In this document: positions 8,572 through 16,614 of the stretch, piece after piece
Layout of the letters: every line of letters starts with the position of its first letter
How positions within the stretch are numbered: position 1 is the first letter of the stretch
Assembly (NCBI RefSeq): GCF_029893585.1
Contig: NZ_JARXYX010000025.1
Coordinates: 62,001-126,000, forward strand
Origin: Streptomyces sp. LBL
Lineage (GTDB): Bacteria; Actinomycetota; Actinomycetes; Streptomycetales; Streptomycetaceae
Direction: 5' to 3'
Length of the DNA stretch: 64,000 nt
Made by a program: the position numbers and the translations under genes
The notes under the pieces: generated by a model
The model's input: the letters and a program-made list of their open reading frames with translations, nothing else
What the model was told of the DNA's origin: nothing
The model's database searches: none

Positions 8572-8620
8572 CCGGCAGTCGGACTGACCGACTGAACGGC
8601 TGACCGATTGACCGGCTCCG
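8561..8620. repeat. stop-spanning TGACCG-type repeats after dodecin
   Basis: AGTCGGACTGACCG occurs at 8561-8574 and again at 8577-8590. The first copy contains the dodecin stop codon. Three more degenerate TGACCG or TGAACG units follow to about 8616. No gene is seen in the tract. Confidence 0.85.
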
Positions 8621-8710
8621 GGCGGGACGGGACGGATCTCGGGGGCCGGTTCTGCCGGAAAGGGCACCCCGGCACCATCCGGTGATCTCCACGGGCCGCA
8701 TGCTTCTCCC

Positions 8711-9118
8711 ATGTCTTCGACGCCCCGTACGCCCCTGACCGGCTCCGGATCCTGCACCGTCGCGGTGTGCCGGGGCTGCTGCTGCGGCAACGCCCGCAAG
8801 CAGCAGCCCGGCACCGACCCGGCCTGGCAGCTGGAGCTGCTGCGGGCCGGCGCGGCCGAGCACGGCTTCCAGGTCCGTACGACCGACTGCCTGGGCCCCT
8901 GCGACCAGGCCGACGTCATCGTGGTCCGCCCCTCGGCCGCCGGACGCCGGGCGGGTGGGCGGGCCGTGTGGATCGGGTTCGTGACGGACGACGACAGCAC
9001 CGAGGAGGTCGTTCGGTGGGCGGCGGCGGGCGGACCCGGCATCGCCGAACCACCGCTCACGCTGGAGCTGCAGTTCATCCGGCCGCCCCGGGACGCGCGC
9101 GTGCGCTCCCGTCGCTGA
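8711..9118 (+). CDS. thioredoxin-fold (2Fe-2S) ferredoxin-like protein
   Basis: 135 residues. The cysteine arrangement CRGCCCG (around residues 20-26) followed by CLGPC about 40 residues later matches the thioredoxin-like [2Fe-2S] ferredoxin family. Members of that family include the NuoE C-terminal domain and Azotobacter-type ferredoxins. It probably carries one cluster and transfers electrons in the cytoplasm, but the partner is unknown. The region between cysteines contains an Ala/Gln-rich helix and the C-terminal half is a strand-rich domain (AVWIGFVTDD). It converges on the nucleotidyltransferase gene with only 15 bases between stops and no visible hairpin. Confidence 0.82.
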   Translation: MSSTPRTPLTGSGSCTVAVCRGCCCGNARKQQPGTDPAWQLELLRAGAAEHGFQVRTTDCLGPCDQADVIVVRPSAAGRRAGGRAVWIGFVTDDDSTEEVVRWAAAGGPGIAEPPLTLELQFIRPPRDARVRSRR

Positions 9119-9133
9119 TCGGCCACGCAAGGG

Positions 9134-9832
9134 TCAGGTGAGCGCCTCCGCCGTGTAGAAGTGGCCGCGGACCCTGTACAGCCACGCTTCCACGGCCGCC
9201 TCGTCGGGCTCTTCGGGGAGGACCGTCCGCGTCTCGTCGAAGGCGGCCTCGTAGTGGCGGAGCACAGGCAGGGCGGCCTGTGGGTCGGCGGCGACGCGTT
9301 CGCCGAAGGCGCGGTACTCCTCGGGGTCCTCGACGCGGATCTCCAGTTGACCGGTGGCGTACAGCCCCAGGCCCTGGTGGCACAGCCGCTTCAGGTGCCG
9401 GGCGTGCTTCGCGGTGCGTTTGCGGGTGTCCGCGGAGAACGAGCCGTCGCCACGGTTCTCCAGCCGACGGAACTGCTGGGTGGCGTACCCGAGATAGGCG
9501 TCCCGGACGCGCTTCGCGCACAGGAACGAGGTACGGATGCCGATGAGTTCCTCGCCCAGCGGAGTGCGTGTCTCGTACAGATCGTCCGGGAGCCAGACCA
9601 ACTCCATGGCGGTCGGGTTGCCGCCGAGGGCGAGCCGGCACCATTTCGCCGCCTCGTGCAGGGTGCGGTCCGGTGCCGTGGTGACGTGGGACTCCTTCGG
9701 GCCGCGCAGGCCGTGCAGGTCGGTGGTGGGCGCGGCGAACAGGCCGAGGCGGTCGATGTCGGAGCCGGTGTGGGCGAGGCCGTACGCGGTGGACCCGACG
9801 ATGCCGGAGAGCAGGATGTTCTGGACGGTCAC
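9134..9832 (-). CDS. predicted nucleotidyltransferase (YcgL/COG3541-like)
   Basis: 232 residues. The N-terminal GSTAYGLAHTGSDIDRLGLF is a nucleotidyltransferase signature (GS-x-AYG...SDIDxxG), with the two Asp expected to bind metal. The downstream all-helical half (KHARHLKRLCHQGLGLYATG) matches the family of predicted nucleotidyltransferases acting on unknown targets. The GTG start is chosen because AAGGAAGG lies nine bases upstream; the frame remains open beyond it without a comparable site. The gene is transcribed towards the ferredoxin-like gene. No antitoxin-like (HEPN/MNT) partner is adjacent, so a toxin-antitoxin role is not supported. Confidence 0.8.
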   Translation of the reverse strand: MTVQNILLSGIVGSTAYGLAHTGSDIDRLGLFAAPTTDLHGLRGPKESHVTTAPDRTLHEAAKWCRLALGGNPTAMELVWLPDDLYETRTPLGEELIGIRTSFLCAKRVRDAYLGYATQQFRRLENRGDGSFSADTRKRTAKHARHLKRLCHQGLGLYATGQLEIRVEDPEEYRAFGERVAADPQAALPVLRHYEAAFDETRTVLPEEPDEAAVEAWLYRVRGHFYTAEALT

Positions 9833-10026
9833 GGTCGGCCGCCTTCCTTGGGTGGGGCGAGGTGGACGCGCGGCCGCGCCGGGGACGTGCCCATTGTGCT
9901 GACCTGCCGGATCGGGGTCACCCGGTTTTCCGGAGCGTGGGAGGACGGTGGCCGATGGTCGGCGGGCGGCGGGCAGCGGGCGGCGGGCGGCGGGAATGCC
10001 ACCGCTCGCTACGCGTTGAAGGGGAG

Positions 10027-11025
10027 GTGAGTTCCCTGATCGCCGACACCCGTTTCTCCGTACTCGACCGTTCCCGGACCCGCGAGGACCACTCGAACGC
10101 CGAGGCGCTGCGTGACACCGTGCGGCTGGCACGGGAGCTGGAGGGGCTCGGCTACCACCGGTTCTGGGTGTCCGAGCACCACGGTGTGCCCGGGGTCGCC
10201 GGTTCCGCGCCGACCGTACTGGCCGCCGCCGTGGCCTCCGCGACCGAACGGATCCGGGTCGGCACCGGTGGCGTGATGCTGCCCAACCATCAACCCCTGG
10301 TCGTGGCCGAGCAGTTCGGGGTCCTGGAGTCGCTCTTCCCGGGGCGGATCGACATGGGTCTGGGCCGTTCGGTCGGTTTCACGGACGGCGTGCGCAAGGC
10401 CCTCGGGCGCGACAAGGACGTCGCCGACGACTTCGCCGGCCAGCTCGACGAGCTGCTGGGCTGGTTCCGGGGCACCTCCCCGACCCGCGTGCACGCGCGC
10501 CCCGCCGAGGGCCTGACCGTGCCGCCGTTCGTCCTCGCGATGGGCGAGGGTGCCGCCATCGCCGCCCGGGCGGGCCTGCCGATGGTCATCGGCGACCTGC
10601 GCAACCGCGAGAAGATGCACCGCGGCATCGACCACTACCGCACCCACTTCCGGCCGTCCCCCTGGGCGCAGGAGCCCTACGTGGTCATCTCCGGGACGAT
10701 CGCCGTCGCCGCCACACCGGAGCAGGCCCGGCGGCTGCTGGTCCCCGAGGCCTGGTCGATGGCGTACTCCCGCACCCACGGCACCTTCCCGCCCCTGCCG
10801 CCCGCCGAGCGCGTCGACTCGCTGACGATGTCCGAGAAGGAGCGCGGTTTCTACGAGTCCGGGCTCGCCGGTCACCTCGCCGGCACCGAGGATCAGGTCG
10901 CGCACCAGTTGGAGACGGTGCTGAAGGAGACGGGAGCCCAGGAGGTCCTGGTCACGACCAGCACGTACGACCGCGAGGCCCTGCTGGACTCCTACCGCCG
11001 GCTCGCCCGGATCACCTCCGGCTAG
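10027..11025 (+). CDS. LLM-class flavin-dependent oxidoreductase (luciferase-like)
   Basis: About 332 residues with a TIM-barrel luciferase-like monooxygenase pattern: FWVSEHHG, VGTGGVMLPNHQPLVVAEQFG, LFPGRIDMGLGRS and PYVVISGTIAVA. These enzymes use FMNH2 from a separate reductase, and the substrate here is unknown. The exact start is unclear. The GTG at 10027 lies directly inside the sequence AAGGGGAGGTGA, which is itself an excellent ribosome binding site, so translation might instead begin at the CTG ten bases later. Upstream is a G-rich low-complexity tract. The 3' end overlaps the convergent EamA relic. Confidence 0.85.
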   Translation: MSSLIADTRFSVLDRSRTREDHSNAEALRDTVRLARELEGLGYHRFWVSEHHGVPGVAGSAPTVLAAAVASATERIRVGTGGVMLPNHQPLVVAEQFGVLESLFPGRIDMGLGRSVGFTDGVRKALGRDKDVADDFAGQLDELLGWFRGTSPTRVHARPAEGLTVPPFVLAMGEGAAIAARAGLPMVIGDLRNREKMHRGIDHYRTHFRPSPWAQEPYVVISGTIAVAATPEQARRLLVPEAWSMAYSRTHGTFPPLPPAERVDSLTMSEKERGFYESGLAGHLAGTEDQVAHQLETVLKETGAQEVLVTTSTYDREALLDSYRRLARITSG

Positions 11026-11245
11026 GGGCCACCTCCTGTACCTCTCTTGCGGAGTCGCGGTGTCGGGCGGTGGTGTCGTCGGGCCCGGCTGAAGGTCCAC
11101 CGGTGGCGTGCACGACGGCCACGGCGGAGAGGGCGATCGCCAGGCCCACGGCGGTCTGCGCGGTGAACGGTTCGCCGAACATGACGGCGCCCCACACGGC
11201 CGTGACGGGACCCATCAGGAACATGAGCGTGTTGACCTTGGTAAG
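11012..11245 (-). pseudogene. 3' remnant of an EamA/DMT-family exporter
   Basis: The minus-strand frame reads LTKVNTLMFLMGPVTAVWG, then VMFGEPFTAQTAVGLAIAL and SAVAVVHA. This is the last two membrane helices of an EamA drug/metabolite transporter, including the GEPFT element typical of the tenth-helix junction. Only about 77 residues remain. The reading breaks off into a Gly-Thr low-complexity stretch (11246-11290) and then runs into the acyltransferase 3' end, so roughly 200 residues of transporter are missing. Its stop lies inside the convergent oxidoreductase gene. It is best read as a decayed or truncated gene. Confidence 0.7.
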
Positions 11246-11290
11246 GCCGGTGCCGGTGCCGGTACCGGTACCGGCACCACCGCCACGGGC
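11246..11290. repeat. GGTGCC/GGTACC hexamer tract at the EamA breakpoint
   Basis: About seven imperfect copies of GGTGCC or GGTACC sit exactly where homology to an EamA exporter ends. The unit resembles the repeat in the egtB 5' region. It may mark the deletion junction that removed the transporter's N-terminal part. Confidence 0.75.
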
Positions 11291-11319
11291 ACCCCCACCG
11301 GCGGGAGTCGCACCACCGG

Positions 11320-12129
11320 TCAGGACACCAGGACCGCGTGGACCGGGACCCGCGCGGGCAGCGCGTCCCGCTCCGCGGCCCGGGCCAGCGCACGGCGGTC
11401 GGGGTGGCGGTCCGGTGCGATGGCGTCCCGTACCTCGGCCTCGGCCACCAGCCCCCGGGTCGACACCACCCGCCACACCGAGGCGAGCAGGGAGTCGTCG
11501 CCGACGAACGCGGGCGCGGTGCTGGCCGCTCCCCCGGCGAGCCGGTAGCGGATGCGTACCGGCTGCACCGGGACGCCGGCGTCCAGCGCGGCCTGGAACA
11601 CGGCCCGGCGGAAGTGCCCCTGGGCCCGCCCGCACCAGGTGCTGCCCTCGGGGAACACCGCCACCGCGCGGCCGTCCCGCAGGACGTCCGTGATCCGGGT
11701 GACGGTGCCGGGCAGGGCGCGCAGCCGGTCCCGGTCGATGAACAGGACACCCCCGCGCGCGGCCACCGGGCCGGCCACCGGCCAGCGCCGTATCTCCGCC
11801 TTGGCCAGCATCCGGGCCGGGCGGACGGCGCCGAGCAGGGGGATGTCCAGCCAGGAGATGTGGTTGGCGACCAGGAGCAGGCCTCCGGTGGGCACGGCGG
11901 TGCCGGTGATCCGGACCTGGACCCCGGCGGCCCGGACGATCCACCCGGACCACCGCCTCACCAGCCCGGCGGGCATCCCCCCGCCGAGCGGCGACAGCAC
12001 GACCCCGGCCAGTACGAGGACCGTGACCGCCGCCAGCCGCAGCACGGCCAGCGGTACGGACGCGGCGGACCCGGTCCGTTCCACGCACGCTCTCGGAGTG
12101 CAGGGCGCGCCGGGCAGCCAGACGCTCAT
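11320..12129 (-). CDS. 1-acyl-sn-glycerol-3-phosphate acyltransferase-like (PlsC/OlsA type)
   Basis: 269 residues. A membrane-associated N terminus (VLVLAGVVLSPLGGG) is followed by the PlsC motifs: NHISWLD (HX4D catalytic pair) and FPEGSTW. PlsC enzymes acylate lysophosphatidic acid, and OlsA relatives acylate lyso-ornithine lipid. The start codon overlaps the stop of the upstream GNAT/OlsB-like gene by one base (TGATG), so the two are translationally coupled. The pairing suggests the O-acylation step of an ornithine-lipid or related aminolipid pathway rather than bulk phospholipid synthesis. That role is inference from context. Confidence 0.82.
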   Translation of the reverse strand: MSVWLPGAPCTPRACVERTGSAASVPLAVLRLAAVTVLVLAGVVLSPLGGGMPAGLVRRWSGWIVRAAGVQVRITGTAVPTGGLLLVANHISWLDIPLLGAVRPARMLAKAEIRRWPVAGPVAARGGVLFIDRDRLRALPGTVTRITDVLRDGRAVAVFPEGSTWCGRAQGHFRRAVFQAALDAGVPVQPVRIRYRLAGGAASTAPAFVGDDSLLASVWRVVSTRGLVAEAEVRDAIAPDRHPDRRALARAAERDALPARVPVHAVLVS

Positions 12130-12899
12130 CAGGCCGGGACGAGGGAGAGGAAGTGCCGCAGATAACGCGGGTTGACCTGGCGCATCGACAGCAGCACGTA
12201 CAGGTCGGCGACCCCGAACTCCGGGTCGTGCGCGGGCTCCGCGCAGACCCAGGCACCGAGCCGCAGATAGCCGCGCAGCAGCGCGGGGAGTTCGGTGCGG
12301 GCCGGGACGGTCACGTCCTGCGGCACCCAGGGCAGCAGCGGACGTATCCGGAACTCCTCCGGGGCCAGGTGCTTCTCCCGCACCCGGTCCCAGGTGCCGG
12401 CCGCGAGGGCGCCGCCGTCGGCGAGCGGGATCGAGCAGCAGCCGGCGAGCCACTCGTGGCCGTTGTCGACCATGTAGCGGGCGATGCCGGCCCAGATGAG
12501 GCCGATGACCGCGCCGTCCCGGTGGTCAGGGTGGACGCAGGAGCGGCCGACCTCGACGAGGTCCGGGCGGATCGGGTCGAGCGGCGCGAGGTCGAACTCG
12601 CCCTCCGAGTACAGGCGTCCGGCGACCGCGGCCCGCTCCGGCGGCAGCAGCCGGTACGTGCCGACGACCTGGCCGGTCACCGTGTCGCGCACGAGCAGGT
12701 GGTCGCAGTAGGCGTCGAAGGGGTCGATGTCGAGGCCGGGCTGCGGGGAGTTCAGGAGGGCGCCCATCTCCCCGGCGAACACGTCGTGCCGCAGCCGCTG
12801 CGCGGCCCGTACGTCGGCCTCGTCGCGGGCCAGGGTGACGGTGTAGCGGACGGGCGCGGTCGACTGACGGGGACGGACGAGCGTGGAAACGCCGGTCAT
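12129..12899 (-). CDS. OlsB-like GNAT N-acyltransferase (PF13444-type)
   Basis: 256 residues. The opening RYTVTLARDEADVRAAQRLRHD followed by VFAGEMG and the internal FDAYCDHLLVRD, GTYRLL and EVGRSCVHPDHRDG patterns match the hemolysin-like/OlsB acyltransferases. OlsB transfers a 3-hydroxyacyl group from acyl carrier protein to the alpha-amine of ornithine. The overlap with the PlsC-like gene mirrors the OlsB-OlsA order known for ornithine lipids, which S. coelicolor makes. The frame is open far upstream, but the ATG gives the conserved family start. An alternative substrate cannot be excluded. Confidence 0.8.
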   Translation of the reverse strand: MTGVSTLVRPRQSTAPVRYTVTLARDEADVRAAQRLRHDVFAGEMGALLNSPQPGLDIDPFDAYCDHLLVRDTVTGQVVGTYRLLPPERAAVAGRLYSEGEFDLAPLDPIRPDLVEVGRSCVHPDHRDGAVIGLIWAGIARYMVDNGHEWLAGCCSIPLADGGALAAGTWDRVREKHLAPEEFRIRPLLPWVPQDVTVPARTELPALLRGYLRLGAWVCAEPAHDPEFGVADLYVLLSMRQVNPRYLRHFLSLVPA

Positions 12900-13043
12900 G
12901 GCTCTCTCCAGGGCACGGGCCAACTTGGGGACGGTGGCGGTACACCCTGTTTCTTCCGCCACCGGTTGGCGTGGACGTGACCTGAGCCAGGAGCGGGGAT
13001 GTGGGGTTGTTGAATGCCAGGGGCGTCCCCGGACGGCGCGAGA

Positions 13044-13076
13044 CGGGGCCGGGGATGAGCACCACTCCCGGCCCCG
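13044..13076 (-). terminator. hairpin downstream of sdhB
   Basis: CGGGGCCGGG at 13044-13053 pairs perfectly with 13067-13076 across a 13-base loop, about 40 bases after the sdhB stop. There is no long U-run, which is usual for Streptomyces terminators. Confidence 0.6.
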
Positions 13077-13117
13077 CCCGTCCGCACGCTCGGCGAACGT
13101 TCTCCACCAGCGGAGCG

Positions 13118-13867
13118 CTACCGCTTGCCCGCTTTGCGGGCGGCCCGCAGCCACTCCCTGTTCATCCCGGTGATGGACACCAGCGGAATCCCCTTGGGGC
13201 AGGCGGTCGCGCACTCCCCCGTCAGCGTGCACCCCCCGAACCCTTCGTCGTCCATCTGCGCCACCATGTCCAGCACCCGCGTCTCCCGTTCCGGCGCCCC
13301 CTGCGGCAGCACGTTGAGGTGATTCACCTTCGCCGAGGTGAACAACATCGCCGCCCCGTTGGGACACGCGGCCACACACGCCCCGCACCCGATGCACTCC
13401 GCGTGCTCGAAGGCGAAGTCGGCGTCCGGCTTGGGCACCGGCGTGGCGTGCGCCTCCGGCGCGGCCCCGGTGGGCGCGGTGATGTACCCGCCGGCCTGGA
13501 TGATCCGGTCGAACGCGGACCGGTCCACCACCAGATCCTTGATCACCGGGAACGCGGACGCCCGCCACGGCTCGATGTCGATCGTGTCGCCGTCCTCGAA
13601 GGACCGCATGTGCAGCTGACAGGTCGTGGTGCGCTCGGGCCCGTGTGCGTCGCCGTTGATGACGAGCGAACACGCCCCGCAGATGCCCTCGCGGCAGTCG
13701 TGGTCGAAGGCCACCGGGTCCTCACCGCGCAGGATGAGTTCCTCGTTGAGGGTGTCGAGCATCTCCAGGAAGGACATGTCGGCGGAGATCCCGTCCACCT
13801 CGTACGTGGACATCGCGCCGTCGGAGTCGGCGTTCTGCTGCCGCCAGACGCGCAGGTTGAGCTTCAT
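13118..13867 (-). CDS. sdhB: succinate dehydrogenase/fumarate reductase iron-sulfur subunit
   Basis: 249 residues. It carries electrons from FAD to the quinone site through three clusters. The plant-type [2Fe-2S] motif CREGICGACS with a following TTCQLH, the CIGCGACVAACP motif and a final CTLTGECATACPKGIP supply ligands for the [2Fe-2S], [4Fe-4S] and [3Fe-4S] clusters. Its ATG overlaps the flavoprotein stop by four bases, so it is the last gene of sdhCAB. A GC-rich hairpin follows. The set resembles the type-B (Bacillus-like) enzymes with one cytochrome subunit. Confidence 0.95.
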   Translation of the reverse strand: MKLNLRVWRQQNADSDGAMSTYEVDGISADMSFLEMLDTLNEELILRGEDPVAFDHDCREGICGACSLVINGDAHGPERTTTCQLHMRSFEDGDTIDIEPWRASAFPVIKDLVVDRSAFDRIIQAGGYITAPTGAAPEAHATPVPKPDADFAFEHAECIGCGACVAACPNGAAMLFTSAKVNHLNVLPQGAPERETRVLDMVAQMDDEGFGGCTLTGECATACPKGIPLVSITGMNREWLRAARKAGKR

Positions 13868-15822
13868 GCGTAGCTCCGCTGAGTGGGGTGGACGTACTCG
13901 AAGACCAGGTCTTCCTTGTGCAGGACGGGAGCCTCGCCGGTGCCGGTGAACTCCCAGGCGGCCGCGTACGCGAACGCGTCGTCATCGCGTGCGGCCTCAC
14001 CGTCGGGTGTCCGGTACTCCTCCCGGAAGTGGCCGCCGCAGGACTCGGCGCGGTGCAGCGCGTCGAGGCACATCAGCTCGGCGAGCTCCAGGTAGTCGAC
14101 GACCCGGTTGGCCTTCTCCAGGGACTGGTTGAACTCCTCGCCGGTGCCCGGGACCTTGACGCGCCGCCAGAACTCATCACGGATCTGCGGAATCCGCTCC
14201 AGCGCCTTGCGCAGCCCGCTGTCGGTGCGGGCCATCCCGCAGAACTCCCACATGAGTTCGCCGACCTCGCGGTGGAAGGAGTCGGGGGTGCGGTCGCCGT
14301 CGACGGCCAGCAGCAGGTTCAGCCGGTCCTCGGTCTCCGCCACCATCTCCCGGACGACGGGGTGTTCGGCGGTGACGGTCCCGTGGTGCGGGTTGCGGGC
14401 AAGGTAGTCGTTGATGGTCGCCGGCAGCACGAAGTAGCCGTCGGCCAGGCCCTGCATCAGCGCGGAGGCGCCGAGCCGGTTCGCCCCGTGGTCGGAGAAG
14501 TTCGCCTCGCCGATCGCGAACAGGCCGGGGATGGTGGTCTGGAGGTCGTAGTCGACCCACAGGCCGCCCATCGTGTAGTGCACGGCCGGGTAGATACGCA
14601 TCGGCACCTCGTACGGATCCTCGTCGGTGATCCGCTGGTACATGTCGAAGAGGTTGCCGTACTTCGCCTCGACGGTCTTGCGGCCCAACCGGCCGATCGC
14701 GTCCGCGAAGTCCAGGTATACACCCTGCCCGCCGGGCCCGACGCCCCGTCCCTCGTCGCAGACGTTCTTCGCGGCGCGGGAGGCGATGTCCCGCGGGACC
14801 AGGTTGCCGAAGGACGGGTAGACGCGCTCCAGGTAGTAGTCGCGCTCGTCCTCGGGGATCTTGTTCGGCGGCCGGTCGTCGCCCTTGGCCTTCGGCACCC
14901 AGATCCGTCCGTCGTTGCGCAGCGACTCGCTCATCAGCGTCAGCTTGGACTGGTGGTCGCCGGTGCGCGGAATGCAGGTGGGGTGGATCTGGGTGAAGCA
15001 CGGGTTGGCGAAGTGGGCGCCGCGCCGGTGTGCCCGCCAGATCGCGGTGGCGTTGGAGTTCATCGCGTTCGTCGACAGGTGGAAGACGTTGCCGTAACCG
15101 CCGCTCGCCAGGACGACGGCGTCCGCGAAGTAGCTGTCGATGCGACCGGTGACGAGATCCCGCGCCACGATCCCACGCGCCTTCCCGTCGATGACGATCA
15201 GGTCGAGCATCTCGGTCCGCGGGTGCATCTCGATGTTCCCGGCCGCGATCTGCCGGGACAGCGCCTGGTAGGCGCCCAGCAGCAACTGCTGGCCCGTCTG
15301 GCCGCGGGCGTAGAAGGTCCGGGAGACCTGGACACCGCCGAAGGAACGGGTGTCGAGCAGACCGCCGTACTCACGCGCGAAGGGCACGCCCTGCGCCACG
15401 CACTGGTCGATGATCTCGACCGAGATCTGCGCCAGCCGGTGCACATTGGACTCCCGCGCCCGGAAGTCGCCGCCCTTGACGGTGTCGTAGAACAGCCGGT
15501 GGATCGAGTCGCCGTCGTTGCGGTAGTTCTTCGCCGCGTTGATGCCGCCCTGTGCGGCGATCGAGTGGGCGCGGCGCGGGGAGTCCTGATAGCAGAACTG
15601 GACGACGTGGTAACCCTGTTCGGCGAGCGTGGCGCCGGCCGCGCCGCCCGCGAGGCCCGTACCGACGACGATCACGGTGTGCTTGCGCCGGTTGGCCGGG
15701 TTGACCAGCCTGGCCTCGAAACGGCGCTGGTCCCAGCGCTCGTTGACGGGCCCGGTCGGGGCCTTGGTGTCGACGACCGGCTCACCGGTCGCGTAATCCG
15801 TGTATTCGGCGGGAGAGTTCAT
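13864..15822 (-). CDS. sdhA: succinate dehydrogenase/fumarate reductase flavoprotein subunit
   Basis: 652 residues. The FAD-binding loop is VIVVGTGLAGGAAGATLAEQ, the covalent-flavin histidine region is RRAHSIAAQGGINAAKNY, and the substrate/active-site region includes HPTCIPRTGD, YPSFGNLVPRDIASRAAK and HYTMGGLWVDYDLQT. Its usual reaction oxidises succinate to fumarate and reduces menaquinone or ubiquinone. The length and the SIAAQGG sequence place it among the longer type-B flavoproteins. The ATG at 15822 has an AGGAG-poor context, but the next gene (sdhC) stops two bases upstream, so the genes are tightly coupled. Confidence 0.95.
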   Translation of the reverse strand: MNSPAEYTDYATGEPVVDTKAPTGPVNERWDQRRFEARLVNPANRRKHTVIVVGTGLAGGAAGATLAEQGYHVVQFCYQDSPRRAHSIAAQGGINAAKNYRNDGDSIHRLFYDTVKGGDFRARESNVHRLAQISVEIIDQCVAQGVPFAREYGGLLDTRSFGGVQVSRTFYARGQTGQQLLLGAYQALSRQIAAGNIEMHPRTEMLDLIVIDGKARGIVARDLVTGRIDSYFADAVVLASGGYGNVFHLSTNAMNSNATAIWRAHRRGAHFANPCFTQIHPTCIPRTGDHQSKLTLMSESLRNDGRIWVPKAKGDDRPPNKIPEDERDYYLERVYPSFGNLVPRDIASRAAKNVCDEGRGVGPGGQGVYLDFADAIGRLGRKTVEAKYGNLFDMYQRITDEDPYEVPMRIYPAVHYTMGGLWVDYDLQTTIPGLFAIGEANFSDHGANRLGASALMQGLADGYFVLPATINDYLARNPHHGTVTAEHPVVREMVAETEDRLNLLLAVDGDRTPDSFHREVGELMWEFCGMARTDSGLRKALERIPQIRDEFWRRVKVPGTGEEFNQSLEKANRVVDYLELAELMCLDALHRAESCGGHFREEYRTPDGEAARDDDAFAYAAAWEFTGTGEAPVLHKEDLVFEYVHPTQRSYA

Positions 15823-15824
15823 GG

Positions 15825-16532
15825 TCAGCTCACCACTCCGGTCAGGACGCCCACGGGGACGGCGACGAAGCCGGCCGTGAGCAACAGCGCGAGGACGTCG
15901 GCGACGGTCTTCAGGGCGCGGTCGCGGGCGCGGCTGCCGACGCCGAGGGTCTGGGCGGCGCTCCAGAAGCCGTGCCGGATGTGCAGGCCGAGGGCGAGCA
16001 TCGCGACGATGTAGATGACGTTGCCGTACCAGGTGGAGAAGGTGTCCACGACGTTCTGGTACGGGTGACCCTCCTGGAAGCCGCCGGAGTGCACGGTGCC
16101 GGTCGTCAGGTCGAGCACGTGCCAGACGATGAACAGGCCGAGGATGATCCCGCCCCAGCGCATGGTGCGCGTCGCGTAAGTGGCCCGCGGCTTCTTGTGG
16201 ACGTACGTGCTCGGGCGCGCCCTGATGTCGCGGCGGCTGAGCTGGTAGGCGGAGGTGGCGTGGGCGATCACGGCTGCGACCAGCACGATCCGGACCAGCC
16301 ACAGCGTCCACTCGTAGTGCATGAACGGTTCGCCGACGGTGCGCAGCCAGTGGGCGTAGTGGTTGAACTCGCCCGCCCCGAAGAAGATCTTCAGGTTGCC
16401 GATCATGTGGACGACCAGGTACAGCAGCATGATCAGGCCGCTGACCGCCATCACGGTCTTCTTGCCGACGGTGGAGTCCCACACGGTGCGTGCGAAGGAC
16501 GGCCGTCGGTCCGTCCGGGTTGCCAGAGCCAT
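15825..16532 (-). CDS. sdhC: succinate dehydrogenase cytochrome b subunit
   Basis: 235 residues with five predicted membrane helices (for example VMAVSGLIMLLYLVVHMIGN and IILGLFIVWHVLDL). Histidines in LVVHMIGNLK, IVWHVLDLTTG and ALGLHIRHG are suited to bind b hemes and quinone, as in B. subtilis-type cytochrome b558. It anchors SdhAB to the inner membrane. I start at the ATG giving MALATRTDRR, which matches the usual family start. The frame extends 20 more residues, but those bases overlap the probable LysR operator and the divergent promoter. It is the first gene of the sdhCAB operon. Confidence 0.92.
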   Translation of the reverse strand: MALATRTDRRPSFARTVWDSTVGKKTVMAVSGLIMLLYLVVHMIGNLKIFFGAGEFNHYAHWLRTVGEPFMHYEWTLWLVRIVLVAAVIAHATSAYQLSRRDIRARPSTYVHKKPRATYATRTMRWGGIILGLFIVWHVLDLTTGTVHSGGFQEGHPYQNVVDTFSTWYGNVIYIVAMLALGLHIRHGFWSAAQTLGVGSRARDRALKTVADVLALLLTAGFVAVPVGVLTGVVS

Positions 16533-16590
16533 GTCGCTGACGCTACGGGCGTACGGGTGATCGGTCCAAGACATGGTCCAGCTTGATTCC

Positions 16591-16605
16591 ATAGCCTGGG
16601 ACTAT
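16591..16605. promoter_or_regulatory. LysR-type binding site between sdhC and its regulator
   Basis: ATAGCCTGGGACTAT is an interrupted palindrome with the T-N11-A architecture of LysR boxes. It lies 9-23 bases upstream of the lysR ATG and about 60 bases upstream of sdhC, placed to control both divergent genes. Confidence 0.7.
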
Positions 16606-16614
16606 CGTGAGCGT

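Noticed and set aside
9134..9832. HEPN/MNT toxin-antitoxin role for the nucleotidyltransferase
   Set aside because: No HEPN partner is adjacent and the protein is longer than MNT antitoxins.
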